Shown: positions 36,420 to 45,896 of the stretch, piece by piece
How the letters are laid out: each line of letters starts with the position of its first letter
How positions within the stretch are numbered: the stretch's first letter is position 1
Assembly (NCBI GenBank): GCA_023678885.1
Contig: CM043012.1
Location: 15,660,036 to 15,724,035 of the forward strand
Direction of reading: 5' to 3'
DNA length: 64,000 bases
DNA from: Pogostemon cablin
Lineage: Eukaryota; Streptophyta; Magnoliopsida; Lamiales; Lamiaceae
The notes under the pieces: generated by a model
The model's input: only the letters and a program-made list of their open reading frames with translations
Told to the model about the DNA's origin: nothing
The model's database searches: none
Position numbers and translations under genes: made by a program

Positions 36420-38430
36420 TTAATTTGTGCAGGTTGAGTGGAAGCGTCGAACTATGCAGTAGCAGAACTGCAATATACATAATTACTGCAAGCCTGAGGT
36501 TGTTATGGCAATTATCCATAAGCAGTTAACAACGGTTGGGGGTAATGCGGAGGAGATATTCAGGAGATCCTGTTTTGGTCATTACTGGGATTATCACGAC
36601 GATTGAATCGCGAATGCTAATCTCCACGGTCTCATGACACGGGAGATCATACTTAGCGGGGATGATGTAACTGCTAGATATTTTCAGGTTGGGAACGAGT
36701 GTCTTAGATTTAGTAGGGTAGAGTTCATGCGGATAATGGGGCTCTGCTTTCGGGACAGAGTGAGGTTTGATCCGAATGTGTCGTATCATATCCCACCTGG
36801 TGGGGTGTACGATACGTATTATGGTCAGGGCGAAAGACCATTAGTAAGTGAGATTGCCCGTGACTTTGAAGGTACAAAATTTAATGGTGTTAGCCCCGAG
36901 AACGCAGTTAAAATTGCTAAGGTGCTGTTGTTGTACTATTTTCTCCTTGGATCAGATGTTACCTAGGTGAGTGTAGACAACTGGGTTTGGGTGTTAGTAG
37001 AGGACGACCGTAGATGAGATTTATTCCCTTGGGACTATGTCAGTTATATGACTCTACTGCACTTTATGGACCACATTTTGACTGAACTTCCTAAAGGAGG
37101 TAACCCCAACAAGTACAGATACTACTTTAACGGGTGCACATTTGCGTTCCTGGTACATGTTGTAGTAGATCACTTAAACTTATAGTGTATTACTAGTTTC
37201 AGCAATAGTAATAATCTAACATATGTAGTTTACGTGTGACAGGTTTGGGCATAAGAGCGTCTGTCTGCCCTTGCTGCACCGTATGGCCATGTCCCTACCG
37301 ATAAGGAGAATGCTAGGCCACTTTGCTTGCGATGGATTTTTCGTAAGGTGAAGAAGGTTGATAGGAATCTGTTTTCTCGGGTATGAAATCTAAATTTTTA
37401 TGAATCATTAATCCATTGCGTACAGATAAATCAGTGATATTGTATCTAAATGTATTGGTTTTTTTGAATCAGGATATTGTAGTGGAGGATTTTCCGCGGG
37501 TGCTCCCTCAGGAGCAAAGAAAGGTTTATTGGATTGGAATAGATGATGATCCTTTGCAAGGTTTGATCATGAGGCTGTACACCAAGACATTTTCTAACCC
37601 CAGACGAAAGGTCGTCCAGGGGCCTGATTTCTCATATGTGGAGCAGCAGACCACAGCGGAGGCATACAATCCTACTAGTAATCCATGGGGTCAGCAGTAC
37701 TATTCGCGTGTGGCTGTTGAGGATCGGTGGACAGGCCAGCGCACGGATGATCCTTCAGCTTGGGTGTCAAATTAGGATGAGCATTCTTACCGACCTCCCT
37801 ATACTCCTACTCCTGACCACAGTGGATATGATTTAGGGGAGACGAGGTATGTTGAGCCCAGTTCGTATGATCCCACGCATCATGTTCCTCCGTCCTCAGC
37901 TCGTAGCTGGCATGCTCGAGATGTAAATAAGCATGATGGACATCAGCACTATGACGCTGGAGTGGATGAGCCCCTAGTGTTTTGTGGGAGTGGAATGGGT
38001 GATGCCCACGGATATGATCAGGACGACCACGGATATGATCAGGATTTCAAAGAAAAGGTCTTCCGTAGGCTGGATCAACAGGATGAGTTGTTAACCCAGC
38101 TTGCATGTCATATGGTGTCTGAGCATCAGACACAACATTTATTTCGACTTGCGCTTACGCAGGAGTTTAGACACCTTCGAGCTGATATTTCGCGGAATCG
38201 GGGGCCTGAGTATGAGCCATATAGCTCGAGGTCAGGGTTAGATCTCCCCCTTCTAGAGTGGTGGATCCTGTGAGTCCAATGGCCCCCACATCTGGTGTCG
38301 CTCAAGATGGTTTGATACGTGCTAAGCGGCCAAGAAACCCAAGTGCAGCGTTACAGTCACCATTCACAACGACTGAACGTGAGCGCCGCTGGCCACTGTA
38401 CCTGCGATTTAAGACAAGCAACAATCTGTA
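36420..38430 (+). pseudogene. DUF1985 / ULP1-type MULE accessory gene, decayed and truncated
   Basis: Plant genes with DUF1985 often ride in MULEs together with a C48 (ULP1-like) cysteine protease. Here the frame runs through HKQLTTVGGNAEEIFRRSCF, then VGNECLRFSRVEFMRIMGL, then NAVKIAKVLLLYYFLLGSD, all DUF1985-like. It continues through WVWVLVEDD, FPWDYVSYMTLLHFMDHI and YYFNGCTFAF. An intron (about 37141-37241, ending GTGTGACAG) follows, then VWA-stop-ERLSALAAPYGHVP. Later exons start near 37474 (DIVVEDFPRVLPQEQRKVYW) and run through an H/D/Y-rich region to AKRPRNPSAALQSPFT, a phrase I associate with the segment just before the C48 domain. Nonsense codons occur near 36604, 37014, 37252 and 37774, with a frameshift near 38255. 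No C48 catalytic domain follows; the sequence changes to the opposite-strand transposase at about 38440. Confidence 0.75.
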
Positions 38431-38449
38431 AGTGCTAATTTACTATTTT

Positions 38450-40143
38450 AGACGTTTTCATCCATCGCACTCTGAAAAATATATAAAACGTTCTTTCCAT
38501 AACCTGCCATACTATTCTTTAAATAATAACCACACAAACCATGATGTGCTTCAGGATAGACAGTAGAAATAGCTTGTGCAATACTGCGATGACCGTCTGA
38601 CACTATCAAAAGATCTTGTGGACATCCATATGCCTCTCGAACCCTTTCTAAAAACTATGTCCACTATATGTTGCTCTTGACGTCGCCAACCCCTAAGGCG
38701 AGTGGAAATATCTGACGGTTTGGATCATTCGTAATTGCGACGAACACAATGCCTTTGTGCTTTCCATTCATATGAGTGTCGTCTATGACAATGACTGGAC
38801 GACCAAACTCTAGAAATCCGCACCTAGATGCTCCAAGTACTAAAAATAAAAACCTTAAACGGTCATCTTCATCAATGGAGATACATGTGTGCGTATCGGT
38901 ATTTGCCAACTCCATCTGATACATGTACGCAGGGAGCATTATCAAATGAGTTGTCGTGATCCTCGTACGTATGTCCAACAGCTAGGTGTTTGGCTTTTAA
39001 CGCCACGTTGCATCTAATGTCGAACCCAAAATCCTTCAAAATCTCTTCTCTAATCGTCTGGGGTCGGAGCCCAGTAATCTTATCAAATTGCCTAGCAGCA
39101 AAATATTGACCGATTAAGCTGGATGACACCTGTGTAGGAGTGGCCTGTCTAGATCATTTAAACAACCATCATGTTGAATGAATTTAACCACCCCCCACAA
39201 CCCATAGCTAATTCTTGCGTGCATCGCAAATCGACAACCTGTTTTACCCTTTAGCTTACATTCCATGTAATATCTTGTCGAGCTAGATCTTTCAACAATG
39301 GTCTCCACTCCGTTTCGCAAGTTATACATCCCTACAGCTATCTGCAACCTCTTTTTTGTATCAAATACACTTTTCTCGTGAAGAACGCTAGACGCATCAA
39401 ACTCAGGGATAGTCATCTGATCTTCTCTGTCAGCTTCACCGGAATGCTTATGACCGTATCAGGTGCATTAGTTTAAAGTAGAAATTTACTTTAGTTCTAT
39501 TCTAAATAAACATAGTATTCATACCTAGAATCAACCAAGGACGGGTGGTGGGCCGTATACTTTGAAAATCTTGTGGTTGCATTTCAGGATGGGACAAGTC
39601 GCGACTAATCGGTTCAAGAAAGCTAGGGCCGCCTCTCTGACGTATGTAATCACATACTTCTTCATACATTTGGATTCTTCCCTCCTCAGCATCATCATCA
39701 CTTTCGCTAGAAGACTGATTACAATCCTGTTGTATATCATCTTCGTTGTTTTCATATTCTTCTTCGACAATCCTATTCCCCGGCTCAACATCATCATTAT
39801 AAGCATGTACATCATCCTCATCCTCACCAATGTTGTCATCAGCTTCATCATCTACAGATTCTCTAAAACCAAACCGCTGCATCTCTGAGGCCGGACTGTA
39901 CTCCACATTCAAATCAAAATCAGGCCTACCACTACATTGTGCCCTCGTGCATGGATCATTGCTCGGACCAACACTAAACCCTAAACCCAACCCTAAATCC
40001 AAACTATGCCCTGAACCTTGTGCAGAATGTTGAAGGAATGCATTGCCAGTGACAAGAAGGAGTGTCACGTACACCATTCCTACATCAACACAGTTGAAAA
40101 CTTTTGACACACGTGCATCATTCTTTATCTTATATTTAGACAT
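38450..40143 (-). pseudogene. MULE transposase (mudrA-like), truncated
   Basis: DDE-type transposase of Mutator-like elements. It starts at ATG 40143 (MSKYKIKNDARV) with an acidic, D/E-rich N-terminal region to about 39530. It continues at 39416 with the MuDR-type DNA-binding segment (FDTKKRLQIAVGMYNLRNG, KTGCRFAMHARI, GLWGVVKF). Next come RPQTIREEILKDFG and then the catalytic core with FGRPVIVIDDTHMNGKHKG (first acidic residue), FPLALGVGD, and, past two in-frame TAG codons near 38655, LLIVSDGHRSIAQAI (second acidic residue) and AHHGLCGYYLKN. It stops at about 38450, so the third acidic residue, the SWIM zinc finger and the C-terminus are missing. Another frameshift near 39120 and a stop at 39500 confirm decay. 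Confidence 0.9.
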
Positions 40144-40394
40144 ACGACCATTTTACTCGACCAGAAAATGAACTTCATAACCTCAATAATTCAAATCAGC
40201 TTGTACTATGTTATGAATTTCTAATAGCAAACTAGTATAATATAGATTGTCCTCCCGCAAGTATAACCACCGAGCCTGTCCACCTTTGTATAGTAGCCCA
40301 TCCCAATATCCACCCCACTCATCCCAGTTGTTTTATAGCTCATCTACATATTTTTTCAATAAAATGTTAAAACATTAGAAAATTAATTGCAATT

Positions 40395-40865
40395 ACTCTA
40401 TTCGGCCAACAGAATATTATATTCGGCCTATGAGGTTGTTCTATTCGGCCTAACAATATGTTCTATTCGGCCTAAAGGTTTCTTAAAAATAAAAATTTAA
40501 TGTTGAAATTTTTAGATCTTTTATTCGGCCTACGTTTCTTGTATTCGGCCAATAAGACTGTTCTATTCGGCCTACTTATACTTTTTTCAAAAAATGATAA
40601 ATTTTCATTTGAATACATTTCTCTTATTCGGCCGACATCCCTTCTATTCGGCCAAGAAAGTTTGCCTATTCGGCCTACAAAGTTGTTCTATTCGGCCTAC
40701 TTATTTTTTTAAAAAATAAGAGATAATTTTTTTGCCTATTCGTCCAACGTATCTGATATTCGGCCTACATAGTTGTTCTATTCTGCCTACTTGTTTCTTA
40801 TTTAAAAATATGAAAAAAATTTAATGTGGAAACATTTTATACTCCCACTTACTCTATTCGGCAAT
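40395..40865 (-). repeat. Subterminal array of CCGAATAGA repeats (right, inverted)
   Basis: About 15 copies of the inverse unit (TCTATTCGGCCTA), grouped in four clusters separated by AT-rich spacers with AAAAATTT... phrases. Orientation is opposite to the array at 35811-36270, so the two arrays face each other across the MULE. Confidence 0.92.
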
Positions 40866-41219
40866 CTATTATTTATATTATAAAACATTGAATAAATAAT
40901 ATACACTCCTGAGACATGTAAAATGATCAAATTAATGCATTCATAGCTTTTAAAACAAGTTTAAAAACATATCTTACTGCTCCCCAAATTCTCACACCTC
41001 TAAAGAACTAGAAAACATAGTTGATCCCCAAATGCCGAAGAAACCTCGAACAAAAACTTGAAAAATGAAATGAATATATGTGTATGATGCAGCACGATGG
41101 TTGGACCGTCATTATATATATACCTCATTTTTTTAGGTATATGAGGGAGCACATGCCTACATAGTACTAAGTATTGTACGTTGACACATTTTACAGAAAT
41201 AGAGAGGAATCAGATTCCT

Positions 41220-41477
41220 AAAAAAAATGGTGTACCCCACCATTAGGGACTCCAACCGCCCCTGCCCTGGGGATTGGTGGAGGAGGTAAATCGCATGATG
41301 TGCCTCAAGTGGCTTATAGAGAGGGCTCACTGTTAAACTTGTGCTTGCAAGGGGCCAAATTCATGCCAAACACAGGATTCGAACCCCCAAGGCATAGCTC
41401 AAGTGGTAGAGGTGAGGGTGAAAAGACCTTCCAACTGAGCTTGATTGCTGCCTTTTGGTACTTTTGATCAAAAAAGT
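41220..41477 (-). mobile_element. tRNA-derived SINE with 16-bp TSD
   Basis: The minus strand reads an A-box (AGCTCAGTTGGAAGGTC, about 41425-41441) followed by a B-box (GGTTCGAATCC, about 41368-41379), in the order expected for a Pol III promoter. The tail ends in TTTTTTTT at the low-coordinate side. Flanking copies GAGGAATCAGATTCCT (41204-41219) and GAGGAATCTGATTCCT (41478-41493) are a 16-bp TSD with one mismatch. The T-rich 3' end recalls the plant Au-type SINE family, but family membership needs alignment. Confidence 0.85.
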
Positions 41478-41622
41478 GAGGAATCTGATTCCTCAAACAC
41501 GTGAACAGTGGGTCCCTATCAAGGGTATTTTGGTCAATTTCATTAATAATGACTAGAATAAATTGTATATAACACATGTGACCACTAAAAAATTACTTTT
41601 AAATAATAGTTGCTACTTTTTG

Positions 41623-43434
41623 CCATTTAAAAAAAAATGTGTGAAGCTAATGGAGAAGAAGATTACGTGAAAACTCAATTCTTTTTAATTAATGTACATG
41701 CACACGAAAATAGGCGGGTTGAGTGTGGCATATTAAAAATTAGTTTGTGAAAAAGAGAAATAAATAGATGAAAAGATACGCGGTTTGAGTTTGAAATTGG
41801 GAGGAGAGGGAGAGCAGTAAAGTATAACATGTGGGACCTATGTCTGTTCTGGCAAACAATGTATAGATTAATAATCATATCCAACAAAACTCCTCTCTCT
41901 CTCTTCGCCAGATGAAAATAATTGATGAATCATGGACTTTGTTTTTTTAGAGACAAACCGGGTAGAAATTGGGTTCATCACATTGCTGCGGTTTGATTGA
42001 TTTTAGAAAAATTATAAATTGTCTCGTGGTTTCGGTTTTATATTTAATTTTAAATTACAAAATTTCAATTATAATTCATAATACGGTGGATTTTTACAGT
42101 TTCATGGTGGATATATTTTTGTGTTTAAGCAATGTTTTCTAATAAATATACATATTTCAACAAATGTTATTTTAGTAGTTCATAATGACAATAACATAAT
42201 ATGTAAATTTAGACTAATTTAAGATGTTATATTTTAAATTTTAAATTATTTTATTTTATTTAATGGTTGAGATTGAATTAAAATAAAATCTAACGGTTAA
42301 GATCGTTCAGGTGCATCGGTGCATAGCAGTTAGTACTCATAATTTCTCTACATTAATTAAAAATTATTTTCTATTTTATACATATAGTATCTTATTCTAA
42401 TCACGTATTGGAATATGAGCATGTACTTGAAAGAGAATTATCAAAAATATTTTTTTAAATCCATTTGGTAATTATATCTTTAAATAAACAACGTATTTTA
42501 CCTATGGAACGTTTATGACGTACTTTAACATGTTTCTTGTTAATATTGTCTCACAAGATATTTCATTTTAAATTAAATGAATCAATTCCAAATGTTCGTA
42601 GTCCATACATTCGAATGTATTGAAAAATAATTGAACAATTTTTTTTATTAATAATTGAAAATTAAATTTCTTATAAAATAAAAATTTATAAATACATTAA
42701 TTTAATAAAAATTGATCATAATCTAAATTAATTGATAAATATGTATGTATTATTTGGATTCATAAAAAATCATCATTGTATGCTTATATTTTTGGTGAAG
42801 TGAAACATGGAGAGAATTAAATGATGAGAGAATTAATGTTGGCAAATAGGTATGATTGAAATTAAAATTGACCAAAAAGTAAGGTTGAGATTATTTATAA
42901 TAATTATGAAATTAATAATTAGGTGGCGTCCAACAACTATTTACGAGTTTCGTTTATACCTCCCCCTCTGTCCCCTCTTTTTAATATATTGCCAACGTGC
43001 TTCCCTGTCACCACGATTCTCTCTCTCCTTTTCTATTTTTTTTTTACTTTACTTATATAAATTATTAAAACTAAACAACTAACATTATTAAATTACACAT
43101 ACTATTGGGGAAAATAACCCTGATTTGATACGTTGTAAATTTTAAAATTTTAAATTCATTTATAAGGTATAATTAATTAATTATGATAAACTATAATTAT
43201 ATTACTCCAATCCAAAAGTACAAACCATACAAGTCTACATGAAATGAATTATTAATAATTAATAATATTAATAATGTATGTTTATGTATTCATTCTATCG
43301 ACTGTATTTTAAAAAAAATGATTAATTGGGTTTTGTGATTGTAATAAGTCAAAATTATGTAATGGGAGACCATTAACTTGAAAGTTGGCATCATTTCCAT
43401 GAAACAATTTCCGCATTCAACAAAATAAATTAAA
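41623..43434. other. Intergenic between MULE and LRX gene, no gene seen
   Basis: Very AT-rich with no coding or repeat structure that I could recognise. Confidence 0.45.
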
Positions 43435-43563
43435 AAAAAAAGAAAAGAAAAAAAAGAGAAAAGTCTTTACGCATCTGCCAGTTGGAGTACGAAATTAATT
43501 AAAAGTAATAGAAAAAATTATTAAAAAAAAAGAAAAAGAAAAAAAAGAAGAGGGAATAAATAG
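43435..43563 (+). promoter_or_regulatory. Purine-rich tract and TATA-like box upstream of LRX
   Basis: Two A/G-only stretches (43435-43460 and 43520-43553) precede AATAAATAG at 43555-43563, a TATA-like element about 145 bp before the LRX start codon. The 5' leader that would follow is CT-rich (43630-43705), common in plant leaders. Position is the only support. Confidence 0.35.
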
Positions 43564-43706
43564 AAGTAGCTGTATGAATTGCATATAATTGAAGCAGAGA
43601 AGTGAGAAATAGAGAAACGACATTACATTATTATCTTCTGCTCATCTTCAACAACTCTCCTCTCTTTTCTTTTAATGTGCTCTTCCATTCTCTCTCTGCA
43701 ACTCTC

Positions 43707-45896
43707 ATGATTCCTTCCGCCACCGCTCCACGGCCAATGCCGCCGCGGAGATGCTCCACGCTGCTGCTCCTGGTGCTCTCCCTCTGTTTAATCGGCAATG
43801 CCGCTGCCGGTGAACGCGATTTCGACTTGAATGCCATCTCCAACGCCGCTCAGAACTTGAGTTTCGCGAATCCCAATCTCCGGCAAGCCTACATTGCGCT
43901 GCAAGCATGGAAACACGCAATTTTCTCCGATCCGTTCAATTGTACGGCGAATTGGACGGGGCCTGATGTTTGCTCCTACGGCGGCGTGTTCTGCGCCGCC
44001 TCGCCGAGTAAATCGTCCGTCAGAGTGGTGGCGGGGATCGACCTGAACCACTGCGACGTCGCCGGGTATTTGCCGGATGAGCTAGGGTTGCTCACCGATC
44101 TGGCTCTGTTTCACATTAATTCGAACAGGTTTTGCGGAGTTGTTCCGCAGAGCTTTGAGAAATTGAAGCTGTTGTTCGAGCTTGATTTGAGCAACAATCG
44201 GTTCGTCGGAGGGTTTCCTAAGGTTGTTCTGTCGTTGCCATCGTTGAAATTTCTGGATCTTAGGTTTAATGATTTCGAAGGCGGTGTTCCTTCTGAGATC
44301 TTCGATAAGGATTTGGATGCTCTGTTTTTGAATGATAACAGATTCAGATTTGGTATTCCGAAGAATCTCGGAAACTCGCCGGTTTCTGTGTTGGTGTTGG
44401 CGAACAACAATCTCGGCGGGTGTATTCCGGCGAGCATTGAGAAGATGGGGAAGACTCTGAATGAGTTGATTCTGATGAACGATAATCTCACGGGGTGTTT
44501 GCCGCCGCAGATTGGGATGCTGAAAGAGCTCACGGTGTTTGATGTCAGCTTCAACGATCTACAGGGGCCGTTGCCGGCGGCGCTCAGCCGTATGAGGAGT
44601 TTGGAGCAACTCAATGTGGCGCACAACCGCCTCACCGGAGAGGTTCCCGCCGCCGTGTGCACGCTGCCGCGGCTGCAGAACTTCACTTATTCGTACAATT
44701 ACTTCACCAGAGAGGCGCCGCAGTGCAGCAGATTTGGTGGCGCTACGGTGTTCGACGGGGAGGAAAATTGCATTCCGAACAAGAGTGATCAGAGGTCGGC
44801 TAAGGAGTGTTCGTCGGAGGCTGCTAAGCCGTTCGATTGTAGCAAGTCGGAGTGTTTTGTTCCGCTGAGAAGTAGGAAACCGCCGGCACCGAGACCGCCG
44901 CCGCCTAGGCCGGCTCAAGTGCCTAGGCCGTTTATTGCTCCTTCGCCGCCGCCTCCGCCAACCTCTAAGTCTTCTCCGACCTTTAGGTCTCACCCTCCTC
45001 CGCCGGCGACGTCTTTCCTCCCGCCGCCACCGCCTCCTACTCACAAAATCTCTCCAGGAACTCACCTCCGGCCTCCTCCACCACCACCCAAGACAGAGTA
45101 TCACCAATCTCCACCTCCACCACCTCAGCACAAGTCATCTCCCGGAGAACATTATAGGCCACCGCCACCACCGGTTTCTTATGAGCCCGTGAGTCCGCCA
45201 CCACCGAAAGAATCGCACAACACACCACCACCGTACGTTTATTCATCACCTCCGCCGCCACCACCATACGTTTATTCATCACCGCCGCCGCCTCCTCCTT
45301 CGCCACCACCCCCACCTCCATACGTTTATTCATCACCCCCACCACCTCCACCTTCGCCACCCCCACCGTACGTTTATTCATCACCTCCCCCGCCTCCACC
45401 ATCGCCATCGCCTCCTTACATGTATTCCTCACCACCTCCTCCTCCACCTTCGCCCTGCCCACCCCCAGCATACGAATATTCTTCCCCCCCTCCACCCTCA
45501 CCATCCCCCCCTCCACCTTACGTATACTCATCACCCCCACCTCCCCCACCTTCACCATCCCCTCCGCCGCCTTATGTCTACACCTCACCTCCACCCCCAT
45601 ATGTGTACTCATCACCACCGCCGCCCTCACCCTCACCACCACCACCACCACCTCCCTCCCCTGAATGTTCATCACCACCACCACCTCCACCTTACAGATA
45701 CTCATCCCCACCTCCTCCCTCACCATCCCCACCACCACCATACAAATACTCATCACCACCGCCGCCACCTCCCTCACCATCACCGCCTCCACCATACAAA
45801 TACTCATCCCCACCTCCTCCGGATCACATACCACTGCCACCGGTAACAGGGGTGTCCTACGCATCTCCGCCGCCCCCTGTCATCCCCTACTACTGA
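43707..45896 (+). CDS. Leucine-rich repeat extensin-like protein (LRX)
   Basis: LRX proteins sit in the cell wall. Their LRR domain binds RALF-type peptides and the extensin tail is cross-linked into the wall, so they help control wall expansion (family knowledge). The single-exon 729-residue product has these parts: a signal peptide whose hydrophobic core is STLLLLVLSLCLIGNAAA; the N-terminal NLRQAYIALQAWKHAIFSDP typical of LRX; about ten LRRs (LxxLxLxxNxFxGxxP, roughly residues 115-350); a cysteine hinge (FDCSKSECF, about 375-382); and an extensin region from about 385 to the end with SPPPPPP blocks and many YVYSSPPPP units, finishing VIPYY. The first in-frame ATG is 43707; ATG 43737 would also give a signal peptide. 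The frame is open further upstream but has no ATG there. Intact, with length normal for the family. Confidence 0.95.
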   Translation: MIPSATAPRPMPPRRCSTLLLLVLSLCLIGNAAAGERDFDLNAISNAAQNLSFANPNLRQAYIALQAWKHAIFSDPFNCTANWTGPDVCSYGGVFCAASPSKSSVRVVAGIDLNHCDVAGYLPDELGLLTDLALFHINSNRFCGVVPQSFEKLKLLFELDLSNNRFVGGFPKVVLSLPSLKFLDLRFNDFEGGVPSEIFDKDLDALFLNDNRFRFGIPKNLGNSPVSVLVLANNNLGGCIPASIEKMGKTLNELILMNDNLTGCLPPQIGMLKELTVFDVSFNDLQGPLPAALSRMRSLEQLNVAHNRLTGEVPAAVCTLPRLQNFTYSYNYFTREAPQCSRFGGATVFDGEENCIPNKSDQRSAKECSSEAAKPFDCSKSECFVPLRSRKPPAPRPPPPRPAQVPRPFIAPSPPPPPTSKSSPTFRSHPPPPATSFLPPPPPPTHKISPGTHLRPPPPPPKTEYHQSPPPPPQHKSSPGEHYRPPPPPVSYEPVSPPPPKESHNTPPPYVYSSPPPPPPYVYSSPPPPPPSPPPPPPYVYSSPPPPPPSPPPPYVYSSPPPPPPSPSPPYMYSSPPPPPPSPCPPPAYEYSSPPPPSPSPPPPYVYSSPPPPPPSPSPPPPYVYTSPPPPYVYSSPPPPSPSPPPPPPPSPECSSPPPPPPYRYSSPPPPSPSPPPPYKYSSPPPPPPSPSPPPPYKYSSPPPPDHIPLPPVTGVSYASPPPPVIPYY

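Larger units (their letters stand above)
35043..41622. mobile_element. Decayed Mutator-like element (MULE) with two convergent genes
   Basis: Diverged terminal inverted repeats are suggested by AATAGCCACTATTGACTAAG at the left and, inverted at the right, AGTAGCAACTATTATTTAAA. Both continue to CACATRTGTTA... ACAATTT, roughly 70% alike by eye over about 70 bp. Inside are inverted subterminal repeat arrays, a DUF1985-type gene (plus) and a mudrA-type transposase (minus). I could not fix a 9-bp TSD, so the exact ends may be off by some bases. A SINE lies near the right end. Confidence 0.7.

Noticed and set aside
35811..40865. A CRISPR-like reading of the short regular repeats
   Set aside because: The repeats are degenerate and there are no uniform unique spacers. 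This is plant DNA and they lie in a MULE.
43631..45864. Several long open frames antisense or out of frame within the LRX gene (for example 45037-45864 minus, 44111-44686 minus)
   Set aside because: They are shadows of the GC-rich, repetitive LRX coding frame and their products are low-complexity (poly-V/M/R) with no family motif.
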